The notes beneath the pieces were generated by a model that saw only the letters and a list, made by a program, of their open reading frames with translations, was not told where the DNA came from and ran no database searches. From the NCBI GenBank assembly GCA_946620335.1, contig CAMONF010000160.1:1-9180 (forward strand): a DNA stretch of 9,180 nt. Reading direction: 5' to 3'. Position 1 is the first letter of the stretch; the number at the start of each line of letters is the position of its first letter. This document shows positions 1-6,488 of the stretch, piece after piece. The DNA comes from an uncultured Clostridia bacterium. Lineage in GTDB: Bacteria > Bacillota > Clostridia > Lachnospirales > Lachnospiraceae. A program made the position numbers and the translations under genes.

Positions 1-324
1 CAGCGGCAGCGCCACGTTGTCGTAGGCGTCCATCCGCCCGATCAGGTTGAAATTCTGGAAAATGAACCCAATCTTCTTATTTCGGATCTTCGCCAGCTGG
101 TCCTCGGAATACCGCCTGATTTCCTGTCCGTCCAGGTAGTACTCCCCCTCGTCGGCCAGGTCCAGGCACCCCATGATGTTCATGAGCGTGGACTTACCGC
201 TGCCGGAGGGCCCGATGATGCTGACGAACTCGCCCGCGCGGATATGCATATTGGCGTGGTCCAGAGCCCGCAGCTCCGTGTCGCCCATCCGGTATATCCG
301 CGAGACGTCGCGAAAAATGATCAT
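1..324 (-). CDS. ABC transporter ATP-binding protein, MacB/LolD/YknY type (N-terminal 108 residues; runs off the window)
   Basis: This is the nucleotide-binding subunit of an ABC exporter; it hydrolyses ATP in the cytoplasm to drive a partner permease. The visible part starts MIIFRDVSRIYRMG and contains a complete Walker A, GPSGSGKST, at residues 38-46, followed by LMNIMGCLD, which is typical of the MacB/LolD branch. The Q-loop FQNFNL is at residues 89-94. The signature motif, Walker B and H-loop lie beyond position 1. The start ATG (322-324) overlaps the adaptor stop codon in an ATGA junction, and no strong separate ribosome binding site is evident, so translational coupling is likely. The adaptor directly upstream and the ATPase subfamily together indicate a MacAB/YknXYZ-like tripartite exporter, with a FtsX-like permease expected next. 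Substrate cannot be told. The gene is cut by the window edge, not by a mutation. Confidence 0.95.
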   Translation of the reverse strand, partial: MIIFRDVSRIYRMGDTELRALDHANMHIRAGEFVSIIGPSGSGKSTLMNIMGCLDLADEGEYYLDGQEIRRYSEDQLAKIRNKKIGFIFQNFNLIGRMDAYDNVALPL

Positions 325-2897
325 GCCTCGTCCTCGCTTTCACTCTGCCCCCTGCCAAAGGGGAAGCCATTGCCCGCATTGGACTTGTAGTAGACGGTCG
401 TCCCGGAGCTGAGCCCGCTCACGATTTCCACCTTGGTCCCGTTGGACAGGCCGGTCTCGACCGGCGTGAGGCCCGAAGGCTCGCCGTTCTCGTCCAGGTC
501 TGTGTACACGCAGGACTGCCCGTTCTCGCTCTGCAGGGCATCCAGGGAAATGAGGACCGTCCCCTTGGACTCGCTTACCGTAATGACCGCCGAGGCGCTC
601 ATCCCGTATTTCATTTCATCCGTCTTGACCAGCAGCAGTTCCACCGGGAAGCGTGCGCTGCCTGTGCCGGAAACTGCCTCGTCCGCAATGTCTGTGATCA
701 CGCCCTCGAACTCCTGCCCCTCCAGGGCATCCAGGGTGATCACCGCCTCCTGCCCTACAGTCAGGGCGTTGATATCCAGTTCATCGACATTGATGCTGAG
801 GACCGCCAGGGAGCCGGGCAGAATGGTGACGGCCGCCGTATAGTCCGGGTTGTAGCTGCCGGACCCCACCAGGTCCACAGAGGAAGCCGCTCCGGTGAGA
901 CCGGAAAGGTCCATCCCTGAGGCTCCGCCGGTCAGGGCGGAGAGGTCGAAGCCGGAACCGCCGCCCATGAGGGAGGAAAGGTCAGCGCCCGAGCCGCCCA
1001 TAAGGGAGGAAAGATCGGCGCCGGAGCCGCCTCCGGTCAGTCCGCCCGCGCCAAGGAGGCCGGACAGCGACTTGACAAGGTCAGGAATGCTCGTGGAAAG
1101 GGAATCCGTCACATTCTGAAGCAGGTTCACCAGAGAATCCGCGCCGAGGCCACTGATCAGGCGCTCCAGGAGAGTGTCATTGATATCAAGATTGTCCAGG
1201 TCTATATTTCCCGCGCCGGCCTGCTCGAGGAGCTTCTCCAGCTCATCGGGCGTCAGCGTCCGCAGGTAGTCAACGATGACCTGCATCTGTTCCGGCGTGA
1301 GATCGCCGTCAAAGGCAGGGAAGGGATTGGTGCCGGGCGGTGTCGGGAACAGGTCTCCCCAGTCCGGGGTCGGCGTGGCCGGCTGCGTCGGAGTCTCCGT
1401 TCCTCCGGCCGGCGTCGGCTCTACAGGCTCCTCCGTCGGCGTTGGCTCCTCAGGCTCCTCCGTCGGCGTCGGCTCCTCAGGCTCTTCCGTCGGCGTCGGC
1501 TCCTCAGGCTCTTCCGTCGGTGTTGGCTCTGCCGGTTCCTCCGTCGGGGCAGGTTCTTCAGGCTCCTCCGTCGGCGTCGGCTCCTCCGTCGGGAGCGTCT
1601 GGGCGGCCTCCGCAGTCATGGGATAGACAGCCGTGACCGTGACGGAACCGTATTTGCCCGTCTCCAGCTCGTCCCCAACGCTCCAGGTGGTGCCGGCAGC
1701 GCCTGGCACAGCCACCACGATGGCCTCCGGAGCAGCAGTTGAATAGAAATAGTTTTCTCCCGCGGCGCGCAGCGTGATCGTAGCAGTGTAAACTGTCCCG
1801 CCGGCAAACGTGCCGTCCACATCCGGCGACCAGGTCACCGTGACAGGCTCCTCAATGAGCGTCTGCCCTTCCGCCATTGCGATCTCAGTCTGCGGGGCAT
1901 TTCCCTCGGCCGGGACCGCAACTGCGCACAGGCCGCTCAGCGCTGACCCGTCCCCGATATCGATGCCCTGGGCTTCAAGGACCGCGAGGGTAGGATTCGA
2001 TGCCTCCGTCTCCGGATCCGGGTTGTCATTTTCCGCCTCCGAAGCCAGACCACCATCTTCCGCCTCCTGGATCTCGCCGGAAGGTACAGTGGCGCGCATA
2101 TAGGCTGTCCCGGCATAGCCGGAAGCAGCCGAAACTCCACGCATCTGCCGTGCAGAGAGCTGGCAGATGCCGCCCTCCTCTTCCGCCACTATGGCGGTAC
2201 CGGTCCGAATGCCGCCTACGGACACGTGATAGCCGTCCGCAGAGACCACCGGCCCCTCCGCCTGGTCCATGGCCGCGCTCATCTGGGCAAAAGCGGCCGG
2301 GAAAGCAGCAGATATATCCGCTGTCGACGCGGCGGACGTGCCGCTGTAGCTGTTCTTGACGATCTTCTCGCCCGCCTTGAGGTTGACCGTCTCGATGACG
2401 CCGGCCACATCGGACTTGAGGACCGGGTCCTTAAGGAGCTTCTCGAGCTCCGCCTGGCTTTTTCTAAGGGTATTCAGCTCTCCCTCCGCCACGCTCTTTT
2501 CCAGCTCGTACTCCTCGCCCTCCTTGTCCAGTTCATCGATCTCCTTCTTCTTGGCGGCAATATTTTTGCGCACGGCAAGAAGCTCCGTCTGGATGGACAG
2601 CTCAGTGTAGGAGGCGATCGGCGTCCCCTCCTCCACATAATCTCCCTCCTTGACGAAGACTTTCTCCGTTATCAGCCCGACGCGGGTGATCACTTCCTCG
2701 GAATTGACCTTGGCCAGGCTTCCCGTACCGGTGACGGTCTTGGCAATATCACCGGTCTCCGCCACCTCGGACATGACGTTCATAGCCTGAATCGTCTGGA
2801 CCGCCTCCTGGGTCGCCCGGCTGACAGCAGTCCGCACGCCCACGCCGGCCACCACTAAGGCGGCCAGGACAAAAGGCCACTTCTTTTTAATCTTCAT
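321..2897 (-). CDS. MacA/HlyD-like membrane-fusion (periplasmic adaptor) subunit of an ABC exporter, with a very large insertion
   Basis: This 858-residue adaptor is expected to sit on the outer face of the membrane and couple to the ABC ATPase/permease encoded downstream. Residues 1-26 are a basic start plus one membrane segment (KKWPFVLAALVVAGVGV). Residues about 60-100 are the first lipoyl half-motif, about 100-160 a charged coiled-coil hairpin, and about 160-182 the second lipoyl half (SDVAGVIETVNLKAGEKIV). The beta-barrel and membrane-proximal domains occupy about 686-840 (VDELDINALTVGQEAVITLDALEG, then MKYGMSASAVI). Between lipoyl and barrel domains lies an extra stretch of about 500 residues (about 185-685). 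It contains a WSP...YTATITL beta-rich module (about 340-428), a Pro/Glu/Thr repeat (441-494), a helical stretch (about 531-615) and a Gly/Ser-Asp-Leu repeat (about 624-676). Ordinary adaptors of this family are about 350-500 residues. I chose the start at 2897 because AAGGA lies 7 nt upstream and the 23-codon upstream extension is the reverse complement of a terminator-like hairpin. No convincing promoter is visible in the short upstream gap. Confidence 0.92.
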   Translation of the reverse strand: MKIKKKWPFVLAALVVAGVGVRTAVSRATQEAVQTIQAMNVMSEVAETGDIAKTVTGTGSLAKVNSEEVITRVGLITEKVFVKEGDYVEEGTPIASYTELSIQTELLAVRKNIAAKKKEIDELDKEGEEYELEKSVAEGELNTLRKSQAELEKLLKDPVLKSDVAGVIETVNLKAGEKIVKNSYSGTSAASTADISAAFPAAFAQMSAAMDQAEGPVVSADGYHVSVGGIRTGTAIVAEEEGGICQLSARQMRGVSAASGYAGTAYMRATVPSGEIQEAEDGGLASEAENDNPDPETEASNPTLAVLEAQGIDIGDGSALSGLCAVAVPAEGNAPQTEIAMAEGQTLIEEPVTVTWSPDVDGTFAGGTVYTATITLRAAGENYFYSTAAPEAIVVAVPGAAGTTWSVGDELETGKYGSVTVTAVYPMTAEAAQTLPTEEPTPTEEPEEPAPTEEPAEPTPTEEPEEPTPTEEPEEPTPTEEPEEPTPTEEPVEPTPAGGTETPTQPATPTPDWGDLFPTPPGTNPFPAFDGDLTPEQMQVIVDYLRTLTPDELEKLLEQAGAGNIDLDNLDINDTLLERLISGLGADSLVNLLQNVTDSLSTSIPDLVKSLSGLLGAGGLTGGGSGADLSSLMGGSGADLSSLMGGGSGFDLSALTGGASGMDLSGLTGAASSVDLVGSGSYNPDYTAAVTILPGSLAVLSINVDELDINALTVGQEAVITLDALEGQEFEGVITDIADEAVSGTGSARFPVELLLVKTDEMKYGMSASAVITVSESKGTVLISLDALQSENGQSCVYTDLDENGEPSGLTPVETGLSNGTKVEIVSGLSSGTTVYYKSNAGNGFPFGRGQSESEDEA
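870..1028 (-). repeat. In-frame Gly-rich repeat in the adaptor (SGxDLSxLxG units)
   Basis: Adaptor residues about 624-676 consist of about five imperfect units of 10-12 residues of the form S-G-x-D-L-S-x-L-(M/T)-G. The first two copies, SGADLSSLMG, are identical and later ones have diverged (SGFDLSALTG, SGMDLSGLTG, then SSVDL). The segment sits just before the beta-barrel domain. From general knowledge, Gly/Met/Asp-Leu-rich loops at this place occur in other Firmicutes adaptors, so this part of the insertion may be family-typical. Function unknown. Confidence 0.75.
1416..1577 (-). repeat. 27-bp tandem repeat encoding (T/A)PTEEPxEP in the adaptor
   Basis: Six consecutive 9-residue units (adaptor residues 441-494) read TPTEEPEEP, APTEEPAEP, TPTEEPEEP three times, and TPTEEPVEP. 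At DNA level this is a 27-bp repeat with only a few differences between units, so copy number could change by slippage or recombination while keeping the reading frame. The product is a negatively charged, proline-rich, probably extended spacer of the kind usually found in secreted or surface proteins, here placed inside a membrane-fusion protein. Confidence 0.9.
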
Positions 2898-2934
2898 GCT
2901 TATTTCCTTACTATAAAAGATGACAGCGGAAAAT

Positions 2935-2960
2935 GAAGGCCCTGCACACGCAGGACCTTC
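2935..2960 (-). terminator. Probable intrinsic terminator of the GH3 gene
   Basis: Read on the minus strand, GAAGG-U-CCUGC and GCAGG-G-CCUUC form an 11-bp stem closed by a GUGU loop, followed by AUUUUCC. The internal pair is U-G in the minus-strand RNA but a C-A mismatch in the plus-strand RNA, so the stem suits minus-strand transcripts better. The U tract is short, so termination may be partial. This would allow read-through into the adaptor gene, whose start lies 38 nt further on. Confidence 0.6.
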
Positions 2961-2983
2961 CCTCATTCAGTTGCATGGCTGGG

Positions 2984-3001
2984 GGCTCCCCCCGGGGAGC
3001 C
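2984..3001 (-). other. GC-rich inverted repeat just after the GH3 stop codon
   Basis: Two perfect 8-bp arms, GGCTCCCC and GGGGAGCC, are separated by 2 nt. The repeat lies 27 nt past the GH3 stop codon and 23 nt before the terminator-like hairpin. There is no U tract after it. It may stabilise the mRNA 3' end or help RNA polymerase pause; this is inference. Confidence 0.5.
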
Positions 3002-3028
3002 GCCCATGGTTTCTCAGAAAAATGCCTG

Positions 3029-5467
3029 TCAGGGCTTTCCGGCAAGGGCCCAGGCCGTCTCCACGACCCTGGCCGCGCAGAATTCGACCTCCTCGCGGGT
3101 CAGGCTGAACTCCGGATTCTTGCCCTGAAGGGCGGTCAGAACGTTCTTGTAGTCGCTGCTGCTGCCCGGCATGAAGACGTCGTTGCCGGCCTTGATGGTC
3201 GGGGCAGCCTTGGCCATCCGGTAAACGCTGTCCTTGTTGCTCATCATGCTGATGACCCAGTCGGTCATGACAAGGCCGCGATAACCCCACTCGTCGCGGA
3301 GGACGCCCTTGATGATGTCGCCGCGCTCGGAGGTATGGGTTCCATTTACCAGGTTGTAGGAGGTCATGAGGGCTGCCGGCGCGGACTCGCGGATGCAGAT
3401 CTCAAAGCCCTTCAGATAGATTTCGCGGAGAGCACGCTCGGATACATGGGTGTTGGACATGTAGCGGTTGGTCTCCTGGTTGTTGCAGAAGAAATGCTTG
3501 ATGGTGGTGCCTCTGCCCGGATGCTTCTGGACACCCTTGGTGATGGCCGCGCCGACCAGGCCGCCGATCATCGGGTCCTCAGAGCAGTACTCAAAGTTGC
3601 GGCCGCACAGGGGGCTCCTGTGGATGTTGAAGGCCGGGGCCAGCCAGAGGTGGACACCGAAGCGCTCCATCTCCCTGCCGACGATGTCGCCGCAGGCCTC
3701 GCAGACCTCGGGATTCCAGCTCATGGCCAGAGCGGTGCCGATGGGGATGGATGTGCAGAACTGATTGAGCACGATATCGTTGCGGCCGGGTCTGGCGGTC
3801 AGGTTCAGGAGGGCGACCATGGGGCCCGGCATAAGCTCGTCCATGCCTGCCGGCAGGGCGGATCCGATGGACTTGGCCTTGCCGTCCTTGCCGATGGTGT
3901 ACTCCTTGCTGAGACGCAGGCCGGCAGGGCCGTCCGCCATGACGACGGCGGGCACGCCGCTGATCTTGTCCGTGGTCTCGCCGGCCGCGCCAGCCACGCG
4001 GGAGGAGGCGCTGCCGATGACAGAGAGGACGCCGCCGGCGCCGAAGCTGCCGATGGTCAGGTAGACCAGGTCTTCGTTGGAGAGGTCCTTCACGCAGGCC
4101 CGGGCCGATGCCCTCGGAGCCTTGCTCTCGGGCCACTCGATGGCCGCGAAGGCTGCCGGATCGGCTTCGATGACCTCGACGCCGGTCAGGTCTTCATCTG
4201 CCCAGGTGTTCTCCGGCTTCCAGTCCTCAAAGCCCGGATTGCCGCCGACATTCTTGAGCGGGCGTACCAGGATGTCCTCGGGCAGGCTGATGACAGCGGC
4301 TTTCTCCGTATCAGCGCTGCTCGTACCGACTCTTACAATATAGTTGCCCTTCTCCAGCACATAGGCCGCCTTGGCTTCGTCGTAGGAAGCCAGATCCTCC
4401 AGCCTGAAGGAAATGCAGACCTCCCCCATCTCGCCCGGCGCCAGCTCCGCCGTCTTGCCGAAGCCGGCCAGCTTCTGGTAAGGCTGGTCCAGGGTGCCCC
4501 AGGGGCAGGTAACGTAGGCCTGCAGGATCTCCTTGCCCGGGAAGGCGCCGGTGTTGGTCACCGAAGCGGTGATCCTCACCTGGGTCCCCTCCAGGAAAAC
4601 AGAGGTGACCTCAGAGGTGAATTCCGTATAGGAAAGGCCGAAGCCGAAGGGGAAGAGGGCCTTTTTGCCGATGCTGTCAAAATAGCGGTAACCGACGTAG
4701 ACGCCTTCCTTGTAGTTGGTATCGTTGGGGTCGCCGAAGTCCCCGATGGTGGCATAGTCCTCCCAGGCGCTCCAGGTGGAGGCCAGCTTGCCGGAGGGAT
4801 AGCGCTTGCCGAGCACGATGTCCGCCAGGACGTCGCCCGTGACAGAACCCAGCTGGGACAGGTAGAGGATATTCTCAACGTCCAGCACGGGCGTCAGGTC
4901 CACCACGCCGCCCACGTTGAGGACCAGCATGAAATGGGCGTATTTCTCCTTGCAGGCCAGAATATCCCTGACCTCGGTGTCGGACAGGCAGATGTCGCCC
5001 TTCTCCGGCTTTCTGTCATTGCCCTCGCCGGAAATGCGGCCCAGCACATAGATGGCGGTGTCGCCGTCCCCATCGAGGGGGAACTCATACTCCGGCTCGC
5101 TCATGACAGCGCCCATACCGGCCATGAGCGCGTTGGTGTGGTTTGCCTTTGCCTTAGCCTTGATGTCGGCGATGAAAGCCTTGTGGGCCTCCTCGATGAC
5201 GGCGTCATACCGGTCCAGCCAGGCGCCCGTAGTGACCTTGAAGCCGGCCTTCTCAAGGCCCTGTTCTATACTGATGTTGAACCGGGAGTTTACGTCCCCT
5301 GAACCGGTGCCGCCCTTGATGGTCTTCCGGGCACCGCTTCCGTAGAGAGCAATTTCGCCCGCCTGCTTCAGCGGAAAGTCGCCGTTCTTCTTTAAAATGA
5401 CAACACATTCCGGCGCAAGCCTTCTGACCTGACTCAAGTGTCTCTTCTCATAATCCTGCAGAGGCAT
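3029..5467 (-). CDS. Glycoside hydrolase family 3 beta-glycosidase (beta-glucosidase-like), permuted domain order
   Basis: The 812-residue enzyme is predicted to release terminal beta-linked sugars from oligosaccharides or glycosides in the cytoplasm; no signal peptide is present. The domain order is reversed relative to most GH3 enzymes. The alpha/beta sandwich comes first (about 20-240, CVVILKKNGDFPL...GSG). An FN3-like part follows (EGVYVGYRYFD...LFPFGFGLSYTEF at 255-283, body to about 400), and the TIM-barrel domain is last (about 455-765). The barrel shows MADGPAGLR (510-518), LAPAFNIHRSPLCGRNFEY (609-627), K657-H658 in the KHF motif, and the nucleophile Asp736 in LVMTDW. Glu148 in SGEGNDR is a candidate acid/base. 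Such reordering is known in Ruminococcus albus and Butyrivibrio enzymes. The start at 5467 has GAAGGAG 6 nt upstream. Exact sugar specificity (glucose, xylose or other) cannot be read from the sequence. Confidence 0.95.
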   Translation of the reverse strand: MPLQDYEKRHLSQVRRLAPECVVILKKNGDFPLKQAGEIALYGSGARKTIKGGTGSGDVNSRFNISIEQGLEKAGFKVTTGAWLDRYDAVIEEAHKAFIADIKAKAKANHTNALMAGMGAVMSEPEYEFPLDGDGDTAIYVLGRISGEGNDRKPEKGDICLSDTEVRDILACKEKYAHFMLVLNVGGVVDLTPVLDVENILYLSQLGSVTGDVLADIVLGKRYPSGKLASTWSAWEDYATIGDFGDPNDTNYKEGVYVGYRYFDSIGKKALFPFGFGLSYTEFTSEVTSVFLEGTQVRITASVTNTGAFPGKEILQAYVTCPWGTLDQPYQKLAGFGKTAELAPGEMGEVCISFRLEDLASYDEAKAAYVLEKGNYIVRVGTSSADTEKAAVISLPEDILVRPLKNVGGNPGFEDWKPENTWADEDLTGVEVIEADPAAFAAIEWPESKAPRASARACVKDLSNEDLVYLTIGSFGAGGVLSVIGSASSRVAGAAGETTDKISGVPAVVMADGPAGLRLSKEYTIGKDGKAKSIGSALPAGMDELMPGPMVALLNLTARPGRNDIVLNQFCTSIPIGTALAMSWNPEVCEACGDIVGREMERFGVHLWLAPAFNIHRSPLCGRNFEYCSEDPMIGGLVGAAITKGVQKHPGRGTTIKHFFCNNQETNRYMSNTHVSERALREIYLKGFEICIRESAPAALMTSYNLVNGTHTSERGDIIKGVLRDEWGYRGLVMTDWVISMMSNKDSVYRMAKAAPTIKAGNDVFMPGSSSDYKNVLTALQGKNPEFSLTREEVEFCAARVVETAWALAGKP

Positions 5468-5487
5468 ACTGATCTCCTTCCGTCATA

Positions 5488-5505
5488 TCCGGCAAAAATG
5501 CCGGA
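5488..5505 (-). other. Small hairpin in the GH3 mRNA leader
   Basis: TCCGGCA and TGCCGGA form a perfect 7-bp stem around a four-base loop (UUUU in the minus-strand RNA). It lies 7 nt upstream of the GAAGGAG ribosome binding site at 5474-5480, within the predicted leader of about 58 nt. It could protect the mRNA 5' region or be an operator-like dyad; no evidence chooses between these. Confidence 0.4.
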
Positions 5506-5531
5506 GAAATCCTATTTGAACACTAAAAATT

Positions 5532-5540
5532 ATTATAGCA
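5532..5540 (-). promoter_or_regulatory. Extended -10 promoter for the GH3 gene
   Basis: On the minus strand TGCTATAAT is a perfect extended -10 element (TATAAT at 5532-5537, TG at 5539-5540). The -35 position is poor (CTAATC at 17-bp spacing), as is common with extended -10 promoters. Transcription would start near 5525, about 58 nt before the ATG. The 14 bp around the -10 are identical to those of the amidase promoter. Confidence 0.65.
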
Positions 5541-5720
5541 GATTTACTTTAAAAGATTAGTGTCATCTCTGTTAAATTCTCATAAACTTTATGGTCCGCA
5601 AGGGCCTCAGAACTTCACACGTCTCTCAGGCGGTGCTCCATCCCCGCCCGCGGGTAAAGCCGCCCATTCCTCGAGAAACCGTTTCCCGAAAAGATCCACC
5701 CGCTCTTAATGCCTTCCGCT

Positions 5721-6206
5721 TTAGAAGCCTTCCCTCTGCGCCTGCCTGCGGATGGCGATCCTCTTCTCGGCGCCCTCCCAGCGGGCCTGCTCGGAGACGG
5801 TCTCGATCTTGAGGCCGTAGGGGCAGGGGACGGGCTTTTCATTTTCATCGATGCAGACCTCGGTCAGGAAGGCCCGGTTGATGGACCGACGCATGCCGCT
5901 CTCCCGGTCCTCCAGGTAGGTGTCCACGCGGACCTCGATGGAAGTCCGACCCACGTGGGTCACGTTGGCGATCATGACCAGGGTGTCGTTCAGATAGGCA
6001 GGCTTCTTGAACTCCAGGTGCTCGATGGAGACGGTGGCCACGTTCATGCCCGCGTGGCGCATGGCAGCGATGCCGGCAATCTCGTCGATCCACTCCAGCA
6101 GCCGGCCGCCGAAGAGCCGGCCCTGGCCGTTGATATCCGGATAGCGCAGGGCGTGGGTGGACTCAGCCCTGGACTCGCTGACGGTCTTCATTCCCTTTTC
6201 ATACAT
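5721..6206 (-). CDS. Hotdog-fold acyl-CoA thioesterase (YciA/BACH-like)
   Basis: This 161-residue cytoplasmic protein should hydrolyse acyl-CoA to the free acid and CoA. It matches single-hotdog acyl-CoA hydrolases of the YciA/cytosolic ACOT type in length and motif. The hallmark segment is DINGQGRLFGGRLLEWIDEIAGIAA (residues 24-48), with Asn26 and Asp41 as candidate catalytic or substrate-binding positions. It is followed by VATVSIEHLEFKKPAYLNDTLVMIANVTHVGRTSIEVRV, the usual beta-strand core. A charged, helical C-terminal tail (about 138-161) follows. The start at 6206 is preferred over Met6 because AAGGAGG lies 10 nt upstream (6217-6223). Acyl chain preference is unknown. The gene has its own long GC-rich leader, and no metabolic partner gene lies beside it. 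Confidence 0.9.
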   Translation of the reverse strand: MYEKGMKTVSESRAESTHALRYPDINGQGRLFGGRLLEWIDEIAGIAAMRHAGMNVATVSIEHLEFKKPAYLNDTLVMIANVTHVGRTSIEVRVDTYLEDRESGMRRSINRAFLTEVCIDENEKPVPCPYGLKIETVSEQARWEGAEKRIAIRRQAQREGF

Positions 6207-6232
6207 TTCGCAGATCCCTCCTTGGTAAAGAA

Positions 6233-6252
6233 GGAGCCGGTACCGCGGCTCC
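6233..6252 (-). other. Terminator-like hairpin immediately before the thioesterase ribosome binding site
   Basis: On the minus strand GGAGCCG and CGGCTCC form a perfect 7-bp stem with a 6-nt loop, followed at once by UUCUUU and then the AAGGAGG ribosome binding site. Position and shape resemble an attenuator or a hairpin that could modulate ribosome access. The U tract is interrupted, so it may be weak. No matching antiterminator strand was found by eye. Confidence 0.45.
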
Positions 6253-6315
6253 AGTCATTATTCGTCCCTTCCTTCGCAGGCGCACGACCTTTTCTGAAAG
6301 TCGCCTTCACCTGAA

Positions 6316-6365
6316 CTGCCCGCCGCACCACATAAGAGAAAGGGCGGGACTTCGGTGCGGGGCAG
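6316..6365 (-). other. Long stem in the thioesterase leader region
   Basis: On the minus strand CTGCC-CCGCACC (6365-6354) can pair with GGTGCGG-CG-GGCAG (6329-6316), giving 12 bp with a 2-nt bulge and a 24-nt loop. The same bases can pair differently: CCCGCC at 6343-6349 with GGCGGG at 6319-6324, or GGGAC near 6379 with GTCCC near 6350. No U tract follows. The stretch matches no riboswitch consensus I can recall, so it is recorded as structured sequence only. Confidence 0.4.
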
Positions 6366-6403
6366 CCACTTGCCCGCCGTCCCCTTTTGCCGGGTTTTCA
6401 TTT

Positions 6404-6450
6404 AAAAAAAGTGCCGGATGTCCGCGCCAAAGACACGGCACACCCGGCAC
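6404..6450 (-). terminator. Strong intrinsic terminator of the amidase gene
   Basis: Minus-strand GTGCCGGGTGT (6450-6440) pairs with ACATCCGGCAC (6421-6411) in an 11-bp stem with one G-U pair. The pairing can be extended by CCG/CGG inside the 18-nt loop. It is followed directly by seven U residues (6410-6404). The hairpin begins 19 nt after the amidase stop codon. This is a textbook rho-independent terminator. Confidence 0.9.
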
Positions 6451-6459
6451 GTTGCCATT

Positions 6460-6488
6460 ATTATAATATCATGCGAAAAACTTGTCCA
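6460..6488 (-). promoter_or_regulatory. Near-consensus sigma-A promoter overlapping the amidase 3' end
   Basis: On the minus strand TGGACA (6488-6483) and TATAAT (6465-6460) are separated by exactly 17 nt, an 11 of 12 match to the sigma-A consensus. The -35 hexamer is inside the last amidase codons and the -10 is just past its stop codon. Transcription would begin near 6453, directly in front of the terminator hairpin at 6450-6404. The promoter would therefore give either a short RNA of about 50 nt or, by read-through, the thioesterase transcript. An accidental match at a gene end is possible. Confidence 0.55.

Noticed and set aside
1276..1626. Plus-strand frame encoding GSSGSSVGV repeats
   Set aside because: It is the antisense reading of the TPTEEPEEP tandem repeat of the adaptor; repeats produce open frames on both strands.
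2898..2966. A 23-residue N-terminal extension of the adaptor starting at 2966
   Set aside because: The extension reads through the terminator-like hairpin at 2935-2960 and lacks a ribosome binding site. The ATG at 2897 has AAGGA at proper spacing and begins with a normal basic and membrane-anchor sequence.
2933..5302. A 789-codon plus-strand open frame opposite the GH3 gene
   Set aside because: Its codons are in exact register with the GH3 codons, so it stays open only because GH3 does not use TTA, CTA or TCA over that span, which fits GC-rich codon bias. The translated product resembles no family I recognise, while the opposite strand encodes a complete GH3 enzyme.
5541..5720. An additional small gene or terminator between the thioesterase and the GH3 promoter
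   Set aside because: No frame there has a convincing start and ribosome binding site. The only inverted repeat seen (near 5677-5694, CGGGAAAC/GTTTCTCG) has almost no loop and no U tract.
5709..6314. A 201-codon plus-strand open frame opposite the thioesterase
   Set aside because: Again it is an in-register shadow of a well-supported gene on the minus strand.
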